DNA from: Candidatus Poseidoniaceae archaeon
Lineage (GTDB): Archaea; Thermoplasmatota; Poseidoniia; Poseidoniales; Poseidoniaceae
Direction: 5' to 3'
Length of the DNA: 12,967 nt
Assembly (NCBI GenBank): GCA_023254445.1
Contig: JALRLN010000034.1
Span: forward strand, 1-12,967
Shown here: piece by piece, positions 1-6,053 of the stretch
How positions within the stretch are numbered: the stretch's first letter is position 1
How the letters are laid out: the number at the start of each line of letters is the position of its first letter
Notes under the pieces: generated by a model
What the model was told of the DNA's origin: nothing
The model's input: the letters and a program-made list of their open reading frames with translations, nothing else
The model's database searches: none
Program-made: the position numbers and the translations under genes

Positions 1-1369
1 ACGAGACACCCAAGGCCAGCAGGATGGGGCCAACGATGATCACCGTCATGGTCACTTCATAATCGGTCCAACCCAAGATCCCCATCGTCCAAAACACGGC
101 GCACAACGTGGGAAGGCCGGAAATGATGACGACCTTCAAGCCCTGAAGAGGACGAATGCCGGTCAATCCAGACTGAAGCACGTCCGAGTGAAACACAAAC
201 AGGCCAATGGCCACCAGCACCACCGCCATGGGGAAAATTTCCCAAAACAGTGCGAACGAGAATTCGGTGACCGCGTTCGTGATGGGCACAGGCCCCGTAA
301 GGGTCATGGTCAAACCGAGGTCTTGCCACGTGCACAGGCCGGTTGCGGGGTCGGGGTTTCCGTTTTGATCGAACTGGCACGGCCGCTCCAATGAGGCAAT
401 CCTGTCCAATTCCCCTTGGGTTTCCAAGATGACTTCCTTCGGCGTCTTCGCCTCGGTCACAGCGATGGCCATCACAGCACGGTCCAGCAAAGCGTCCTCA
501 TCGTCCGCGCACGCCCCGCCCGCCAGGGTGCACGGGTTCGTGTTGCGGGCGAGTTTGTCAAGGCCGGGGGTTGGGCTTCCGTCGTCTTCGTACATTTCAC
601 GAACGATGAGGTCGATGGTCTGCTGAGAAGGGATGGACCGAGCACCGCCAAAGGTTGAGTCGGTACCTTCCAGCACGTCGTTCAGCAAGGCGGCCATGTC
701 TCGACTCGCGCATTCGTCGCTGTTGGGTGGGCATCCGACCTCACCCAATTCGGTCACAAGGGCGGAGCGAACGCGTGGAGCACTCGAATTGACTTCCTTG
801 ATGACGGTGGACAGCGACAAAATGTAGATCACGTCGTCGTTTTCGCTGTCCGAAATGTACGGGTTAAGCCGTTCCTCGACAAAACTGATTTCCTGAAGAA
901 TACGTTGGTCGGTGATGTTGTTGTCCTCGGATTCGATGTAGATGACCATCACGTCCGTGGTCCAATCCTCCTCCACCAACCCAATCAGTGAACTGACCTC
1001 GGAACCATCGGGCAGGTACACTTCCATGTCGCCGTTGACGTTGAGTGCAGGCGTCGTCAAATCGTCGTCGAACCTCGTGCCGTCGAGGAAGCCAGACTGC
1101 GTGACGAAGAACACGGTCATCGCCAAGAACACAACAACGGTGAACAAAGGAAACCGCGTGATGGCACCGATGGCACCGCTTTGTTGCCATTCACGACGGA
1201 TGTTGGATGGGGCGTCGAGCACCGCATCAACAGCGGTCTTGGCGTCGAAACTTCGAACGCGCCCTCGCAGGGTCGATGCTCGACGAGAAACGGAAGCGCG
1301 TCCTGCCTCCCGGAGGGCCGCCATCCGGCCCTCTCGCGCCCCACTTTCGGGCTGTTGCTTATCGGCCAT
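1..1369 (-). CDS. RND/MMPL-superfamily membrane protein, N-terminal part (3' end outside window)
   Basis: This gene reads off the left edge; 456 codons are visible from ATG 1369-1367. I translated it directly from the reverse strand. Residues 1-70 are a basic, probably cytoplasmic tail. A membrane helix follows at about 72-92 (FPLFTVVVFLAMTVFFVTQ), then a roughly 275-residue acidic outside domain, and then closely spaced helices at about 371-393, 409-433 and 440-456 before the cut. One helix, a large extracytoplasmic loop and then a helix bundle is the first half of an RND/MMPL exporter-like protein; the second half should lie beyond position 1. Six cysteines in the loop (213, 220, 280, 287, 331, 346) form three close pairs, suggesting disulfides. 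The substrate cannot be read from sequence. No other ATG lies upstream in frame before the divergent valS gene. Family call fairly sure; function unknown. Confidence 0.8.
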   Translation of the reverse strand, partial: MADKQQPESGAREGRMAALREAGRASVSRRASTLRGRVRSFDAKTAVDAVLDAPSNIRREWQQSGAIGAITRFPLFTVVVFLAMTVFFVTQSGFLDGTRFDDDLTTPALNVNGDMEVYLPDGSEVSSLIGLVEEDWTTDVMVIYIESEDNNITDQRILQEISFVEERLNPYISDSENDDVIYILSLSTVIKEVNSSAPRVRSALVTELGEVGCPPNSDECASRDMAALLNDVLEGTDSTFGGARSIPSQQTIDLIVREMYEDDGSPTPGLDKLARNTNPCTLAGGACADDEDALLDRAVMAIAVTEAKTPKEVILETQGELDRIASLERPCQFDQNGNPDPATGLCTWQDLGLTMTLTGPVPITNAVTEFSFALFWEIFPMAVVLVAIGLFVFHSDVLQSGLTGIRPLQGLKVVIISGLPTLCAVFWTMGILGWTDYEVTMTVIIVGPILLALGVS

Positions 1370-1503
1370 CGAAACGCCCTCAACTTGACTGCCGCACGCC
1401 CGTTTGAAAGGGTGTTGCCACGAAGGGCGCTGGTGAAGACGCTCGATGGGATGGCTTGAAGAGCGGGGACCCGAGGCCCGGATGAAGGGGAGGAGGGAGA
1501 ACG
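1370..1503. promoter_or_regulatory. Divergent intergenic region between the RND-type gene and valS
   Basis: These 134 bp separate two genes transcribed away from each other, so both promoters should lie here or just inside the coding ends. I see no convincing AT-rich TATA/BRE element; the stretch is GC-rich. The reverse frame of the RND-type gene stays open through much of the region but offers no ATG, which supports the 1369 start. Confidence 0.4.
1492..1497 (+). promoter_or_regulatory. Shine-Dalgarno site of valS
   Basis: GGAGGG sits 6 bases before ATG 1504, within a purine-rich run. It is a strong match to the archaeal anti-SD sequence and fixes the valS start. Confidence 0.7.
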
Positions 1504-3987
1504 ATGGGGGACCCGAAGCTGCCTGACAAGCGTTGGACCATCGACCTCGAAAAGCGCATCCAAGAGGAACATTATGCGGACCCGGCAAGCTATGCCGCTC
1601 GGTACGGGTTCGACCCTCAAAGCACGCGGGAACCCTTCGTCATCGACACGCCCCCTCCCTATCCGTCCGGAACGTGGCACATTGGGGCCGTCGCTCAGTA
1701 CTCGATGATCGACGTCATCGCTCGAAGCCAACGCTTGCTGGGAAAGGAAGTGTACTTCCCTTGGGGCGTGGATCGGAACGGGATCAACATCGAATTCACC
1801 GTCGAAAAAGACACCAAGCGCAAGATGCGTACGTACGAGCGGGGGGAATTCCTTGACCTCTGCAGGGAGACCATCGAATCGTTCACGCAAGCGATGCGGA
1901 CCACAGCCAAGCGGGTTGGACTCTCCTGTGATTTCGACAAGGAATACCTCACCGACGCGCCCGATTACCGCAGCGTCACGCAGGCCATTTTCATCGACTT
2001 GTTTGAGCAAGGGGCCATCGTCGAAGACCTGCGGCCCAACATCTACGACCCCGTGGAAGGGACAACGATTGCCGATGCCGAAGTGGAACGCATCACGCGT
2101 GCTACGAAACTGGTTGACGTGCGCTGGAGTGCGGAAGATGGGCGTGACGTCATCATCTCGACCACACGACCGGAGATGATTTGCGCGTGCGGTGTGGTGG
2201 TGGTCCATCCAGAGGACGAGAGGTATCGTGACCTGGTTGGCCTTCGGTTGCACCTCCCAATGGACGTCGAGGGACGACCTGCATCCGTCGAGGTCCGAAC
2301 CCACCCCTCGGTCAAGATGGAGTTCGGTTCTGGGGTCTTGATGGTCTGCTCCTTTGGTGACCAGAACGACGTCGCCGTGTTCCGTGAACTTGGGCTTGAG
2401 CCCTTCCAAGCCATCGATCTCGACGGACGAATGACGGCCCTTGCTGGGCCGCTCTCTGGCATGACGGTGCTTGAAGCCCGCGCGCAGGCCATTCAAACGT
2501 TGGACGATGCGGGTCGCCTCGCTGGCGTCGTCGAAAAAGAGCAGGAGGTGCCCGTGTCCGAGCGTGGAAAGAATCCTGTCGAAATCATCCTTCTGAAGGA
2601 ATGGTACGTCCAACAAACCCACGTGCAAGACAGGTTGCGGGATCTGGTCGACGAGGTTGAATTCCATCCACCACGCAACAGGCAATTCTTGCTTGATTGG
2701 ATGGACAACATCAGCATCGACTGGCCCATTTCCCGCCGTCGGTGGTACCACACCGAGATTCCAATTTGGTACGTGGATGGTGGAAGCAAGGTCGTCGTCC
2801 CACCAAAGGGAACCTATGTGCAACCATGGCGGGAATCACCTCCAGCCGGGAGTCGCGTGCTTGACCGTGGCACGAGAGAGGAAGTCGGGCTCTGGGAGGA
2901 CCTTTCAGGCACCTGGACGGACCTTGAGGGAGAGGAGAAGGTCTTCGACACCTGGATGGATTCGTCCAATTCGAACCTGTTTGTGAGCGGCCTGCTTGAG
3001 GACGACGGGCGCTTCGAACGGTGCTTCCCCACCGCCCTCCGTCCACAGGGCAAGGAAATTGTCCGCACCTGGCTGTATTACACGATGCTCAAGAGTGCAC
3101 TTTTGCTTGACGCCCCCGCGTTCAAGCACGTCTGGATCGACGGGCTCGGCATGGACCCGTGGGGGCGAAAGATGTCCAAGTCCTTGGGGAACGGCATCGA
3201 CGCCGACAGCGTCCTCGAGTGCGGTGCTGGAGGGCGCACTGGTTCATGGAAGATCAAGGGCCCCGACGGCAGCGTGTCCCTCAAGGCCAACAAGATTGGG
3301 AGCGAGTGCTTCCGGCTCTGGAAGGCGTGCGAGGCTCAAGTCGGTGACGACTTTCACATCAATCCTGAGGACATTGAACAGAAGTACTACGGCGTCTTGA
3401 CCAAGGTGTACAACGTTGCGCGTTTTGCCTCCCAATTTGATGTGCCAACAGACCTTGACACAGTGCCGGAGAACCTCGCAGCAGAAGACATGTGGATCCT
3501 TGCCGAGCATGACCATGTCCTGCACACCGCACACGAAGCGTGGGCAGCACTGGACATTTATTCAGCCACGCAGGCACTGAAGAACTTCCTCACCGGCGTC
3601 CTGCCAAGCCATTGGCTTGAGATGGTCAAAACACGGTTGTACGACGGCGACAACATCGCGGCGTGGGTGCTGCACCGGATGGTGCGGGATGCACTGACGG
3701 CGTTCAGCCCGGTCTGTCCTTTTTTCACCCACCACATCACGACCAGCGTGTACGGAACCTCGGCCGTTGATGTGCGCGCCTTCCCTGCTGCCGTTGGCGC
3801 CTCCGGCGCTGAAGGAAGGGACGGTTGGCGGGCCTTCACGTCGAGCATCACGGCCTTCAACAGCACCGTCTGGTCGGCGAAACGCGAGGGGGGGATTGCT
3901 CTGAACCAACCGATTCAGGGCCTCGCTGTCCCGGACGAACTGGCGCGGTTTTCAGCCATCCTCACGTCGATGCACAGGCTTGAGTGA
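1504..3987 (+). CDS. valS: Valyl-tRNA synthetase, archaeal type
   Basis: Class I enzyme that charges tRNA-Val with valine in the cytoplasm; 827 aa, usual for archaeal forms without the bacterial C-terminal coiled coil. Visible landmarks: the class I signature at 59-62 reads HIGA instead of HIGH or HIGN; the CP1 editing domain carries TTRPEM (220-225) and GSGVLMVCSFGD (275-286); WPISRRRWYHTEIPIWY (407-423) and FDTWMDSS (481-488) are ValRS-like; LRPQGKEIVRTW (512-523) precedes an intact KMSKSLGN (556-563). WPISRRR with TEIP, and DTPPPYPSG near the N-terminus, favour valine over isoleucine. Oddities: the HIGA change, and about 20-25 extra residues at 574-599 (GGRTGSWKIKGPDGS region) between KMSKS and the anticodon-binding helices. 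A strong SD supports ATG 1504. The last 36 bp overlap the convergent dinB gene. Confidence 0.95.
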   Translation: MGDPKLPDKRWTIDLEKRIQEEHYADPASYAARYGFDPQSTREPFVIDTPPPYPSGTWHIGAVAQYSMIDVIARSQRLLGKEVYFPWGVDRNGINIEFTVEKDTKRKMRTYERGEFLDLCRETIESFTQAMRTTAKRVGLSCDFDKEYLTDAPDYRSVTQAIFIDLFEQGAIVEDLRPNIYDPVEGTTIADAEVERITRATKLVDVRWSAEDGRDVIISTTRPEMICACGVVVVHPEDERYRDLVGLRLHLPMDVEGRPASVEVRTHPSVKMEFGSGVLMVCSFGDQNDVAVFRELGLEPFQAIDLDGRMTALAGPLSGMTVLEARAQAIQTLDDAGRLAGVVEKEQEVPVSERGKNPVEIILLKEWYVQQTHVQDRLRDLVDEVEFHPPRNRQFLLDWMDNISIDWPISRRRWYHTEIPIWYVDGGSKVVVPPKGTYVQPWRESPPAGSRVLDRGTREEVGLWEDLSGTWTDLEGEEKVFDTWMDSSNSNLFVSGLLEDDGRFERCFPTALRPQGKEIVRTWLYYTMLKSALLLDAPAFKHVWIDGLGMDPWGRKMSKSLGNGIDADSVLECGAGGRTGSWKIKGPDGSVSLKANKIGSECFRLWKACEAQVGDDFHINPEDIEQKYYGVLTKVYNVARFASQFDVPTDLDTVPENLAAEDMWILAEHDHVLHTAHEAWAALDIYSATQALKNFLTGVLPSHWLEMVKTRLYDGDNIAAWVLHRMVRDALTAFSPVCPFFTHHITTSVYGTSAVDVRAFPAAVGASGAEGRDGWRAFTSSITAFNSTVWSAKREGGIALNQPIQGLAVPDELARFSAILTSMHRLE

Positions 3988-5097
3988 CGGCACATCGTCG
4001 TACCGCATCAGCGTGGTCTGACGCGTGGGCGGGTCTTCCAAGTCACCCAACCGGAAGCCGATCAGCCTCACCGATCGGCCGTCTTCAACCGAGGTTGCAA
4101 ACAGACGTTCAGCAATCTGGGCGAACACGTCCACATCGTCCATCGCAACGGGGATTGAACGTCGATGGGTATGGGTCTCAAAGCCCGTGTACCGGAGTTT
4201 CACTTCGGCCAACCTGCCGACCACCCCCATTTCTCGAGCAGAACTCATCACACGTCCAACAAGGTCCAACAGTCGAGCCATGACCACTTCATGGTCGCGT
4301 TCATCCACCTCAAAGGTGCGCTCCTTGCCGATCGAGCGTCGTGACCGCAAGGGACTGACTTCGTCGCTTGTGCTTCCCTCGACGACCGCCAACAGCCACC
4401 GAGCAAACCGCTCGCCAACCATTCGACCCAAGGCAAGAGAGCCCAAGGCGTACGCCTCGTCGATGGTTTGGACCCCCCACTCGCTCAATGCTGTGGCCGT
4501 GGCCGGGCCGACCCCCGGCAAGTCACGCATCGGGCGCCCTTGGAGGAAGGCGTGCGCGTCGCCGGGCAGCAACCGGAACAGTCCACGCGGTTTCCGTTCT
4601 TCGCTGGACATTTTCGCGAGGATCCGTGTTGATGCAAGCCCGAAGGAAGCGGTCAACCCGGTTGCAGTCGCGATGTCCTGTTGCAGGCGTTCGCAGAGCG
4701 CCAACCCTGCGTCCCAGTCCCCTCCAACCGCGTCTGTGATGTCAAGGTAGGCCTCGTCGATGCTCGCCTGCTCAAACGGACCTCCGACCTCTCGGAGCAC
4801 CGACATCACCTGCCGAGAGGCCCGGCCGTACAACCTGTGGGAACCGCGCACGAAGGTTCCCGGTCCGTGGGGCGGGCCTGGGCAACGTCGCCACGCTTCG
4901 CTGATCGGCATCGCCGAACGAATGCCGTAGACCCTTGCTGCGTAATTGCATGTGCTGACAATTCCACGCCCACGGCCTTGCCGTGGATCAGCACCAATGA
5001 TCAGCGGTTGCTCGGGATCAAGGCCCCTGTGCAGGACCTCGACAGCAGCAAAAAAGGCGTCAAGGTCACAGTGGACGAGCAACCTTGGGGCTCCCAC
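3952..5097 (-). CDS. dinB: DNA polymerase IV (DinB), Y-family translesion polymerase
   Basis: Low-fidelity polymerase that copies damaged templates; 381 aa, normal for DinB/Dpo4. Visible: the first metal-binding motif CDLDAFFAAVE (10-20, catalytic Asp11, Phe16 in the steric-gate position); NYAARVYGIRSAMP (51-64) of the fingers; ASIDEAYLD (111-119) with catalytic Asp114 and Glu115; SFGLASTRILAKMSSE (151-166); a helix-hairpin-helix in the thumb (LPGVGPATATAL, 193-204); and the little-finger domain (about 245-355). Near the end QTTLMRYD (360-367) resembles a PCNA-interaction box with the last aromatic missing. The start is GTG 5097-5095: no in-frame ATG lies upstream nearby, and the N-terminal Asp motif follows at the expected distance. 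The ribosome site is weak. It is divergent from the RadA-like gene (110 bp) and overlaps valS tail to tail by 36 bp. Confidence 0.95.
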   Translation of the reverse strand: MGAPRLLVHCDLDAFFAAVEVLHRGLDPEQPLIIGADPRQGRGRGIVSTCNYAARVYGIRSAMPISEAWRRCPGPPHGPGTFVRGSHRLYGRASRQVMSVLREVGGPFEQASIDEAYLDITDAVGGDWDAGLALCERLQQDIATATGLTASFGLASTRILAKMSSEERKPRGLFRLLPGDAHAFLQGRPMRDLPGVGPATATALSEWGVQTIDEAYALGSLALGRMVGERFARWLLAVVEGSTSDEVSPLRSRRSIGKERTFEVDERDHEVVMARLLDLVGRVMSSAREMGVVGRLAEVKLRYTGFETHTHRRSIPVAMDDVDVFAQIAERLFATSVEDGRSVRLIGFRLGDLEDPPTRQTTLMRYDDVPSLKPVHRREDG

Positions 5098-5207
5098 GTC
5101 ACGCCCTTTGTGTCGATGGTGCTTGAGGCCTGCGGGTTCACTTCTCGACAGGGGTCGACCAAAAGCAGGTAGGATGCCCCAATGGACGAACGAGGTCTGG
5201 TGAACCC
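5098..5207. promoter_or_regulatory. Shared divergent promoter region of dinB and the RadA-like gene
   Basis: This 110-bp gap serves two genes of likely related function. It holds a dyad, TCGAC-AGGG-GTCGA, at 5145-5158, which overlaps the 8-bp palindrome GGTCGACC at 5153-5160. No clear TATA box is visible. A common operator is possible but rests only on position and symmetry; a short dyad of this size can occur by chance in 110 GC-rich bases. Confidence 0.35.
5199..5203 (+). promoter_or_regulatory. Ribosome-binding site of the RadA-like gene
   Basis: GGTGA, 4 bases before ATG 5208, matches part of the archaeal SD consensus; GAGGT at 5192-5196 is a second candidate. They support ATG 5208. The nearby ATG 5182 is in another frame and soon stops. 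Confidence 0.5.
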
Positions 5208-6053
5208 ATGCCTGAGATGACGATGGTCGCCCGCGCCGCAGGTCACGTGCGCCCGCGCCGGCCAGGGATTCACCTGGTTCTTGCTGAAGGACGGCACGGC
5301 AGGGCGGGGCGGCCGTTGGTCGAAGCGTGGGTCAGCATGGCCCTTGCCTCGGGGCGTGTGGTGCATTGGGTGGACGGCGCGTCTCGCCTTGATCCGGGAA
5401 GGATGATCCCCTACCTTCGCCACCTTGGACGTGGGCCCCGCGACCTGCAGCATCTGCACGTGGCCCGCGGGTTCACCGCACACCAATATGCATCGCTCGT
5501 GGCGCGTCTTGCGGGGGAGGTCGAAGCCAGCGGTGCGGCCCTCGTGGTGCTTGATGCGCCTACGGCGATGCTGGATGATCCCGAGGTGGGGGGCCGCGAG
5601 GGAAGGGACCTTGTGCGGCACCTGTGCCACGACCTCCTGGACGTCGTGGCACGCAGCGGTGCTGTCGTGCTCGTTGTTGGAGCGCGCCACGGCACGGCTC
5701 GCCAGCAATGGCGCACTGCACAACTGGCCAGCGTGGCCACGGACGTCCTCACGCTGCGGGGGGACGGGCGCGATGGCGTGCTGGACGTCAGCCGCAACGG
5801 AGCCGGTTGGACCACGGTGCAGATCGATGGGCGGTCACGCCTGCCCCTGCAAAGGCAGCCGACGCTGTCCTGCTGGACGCCGGAGGGCCTCGAAGGTCCA
5901 GCCAAAGGGGCCCAGAAGCGACCAAGCGGCTCGGTCCAAGCGTCGGAGGTGGACCTCGAGGTCCAGAGCAGGGAAGGGGCCAGCGCCAACCAATTCACAG
6001 TCGAGAAGCACGCCCTCATCGTCCGCGTCCACCTCCACGAAGCGAAGACGTGA
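5208..6053 (+). CDS. Degenerate RadA/RecA-fold ATPase relative (ImuA-like accessory?)
   Basis: 281 aa. The order of elements follows the RadA/Rad51 core: a glycine-rich turn where Walker A belongs (EGRHGRAGRP, 27-36), VVHWVDGASRLDPGRMIPYLRHLG (51-74) in place of the RadA 'IDTE..FRPERI' strand and helix, HVARGFTAHQYASLV (84-98) matching 'VARAFNS.HQ', a clear Walker B strand ALVVLDAPTA (111-120, Asp116), a helix, and VVLVVGARH (153-161) at the sensor strand. No Walker A lysine is visible: the expected GK[ST] reads GRP. ATP hydrolysis is therefore doubtful, and the protein probably acts as a structural or recruiting partner. There is no N-terminal HhH domain. The RadA-like part ends near residue 210; the last 72 residues are antisense to the conserved C-terminus of PolB2 and may be a read-through tail. 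RadB, KaiC-like or ImuA/SulA-like proteins are alternatives within the same fold. Confidence 0.65.
   Translation: MPEMTMVARAAGHVRPRRPGIHLVLAEGRHGRAGRPLVEAWVSMALASGRVVHWVDGASRLDPGRMIPYLRHLGRGPRDLQHLHVARGFTAHQYASLVARLAGEVEASGAALVVLDAPTAMLDDPEVGGREGRDLVRHLCHDLLDVVARSGAVVLVVGARHGTARQQWRTAQLASVATDVLTLRGDGRDGVLDVSRNGAGWTTVQIDGRSRLPLQRQPTLSCWTPEGLEGPAKGAQKRPSGSVQASEVDLEVQSREGASANQFTVEKHALIVRVHLHEAKT

Noticed and set aside
1117..2823. Long open frame of 568 codons on the minus strand opposite valS
   Set aside because: It lies antisense to motif-bearing ValRS sequence, runs into the RND-type gene in the wrong frame, and its translation shows no coherent domain. GC-rich codon use leaves such frames open.
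1504..3987. Isoleucyl-tRNA synthetase as the identity of the synthetase
   Set aside because: DTPPPYPSG, WPISRRR with TEIP, and FDTWMDSS match ValRS better than the IleRS equivalents.
4025..4750. Open frame of 241 codons on the plus strand opposite dinB
   Set aside because: A Ser/Arg-rich shadow of DinB with no domain features.
5145..5158. A true LexA/SOS box
   Set aside because: The arms differ from CGAAC/GTTCG, no LexA is visible in the window, and archaea lack LexA; kept only as an unexplained dyad.
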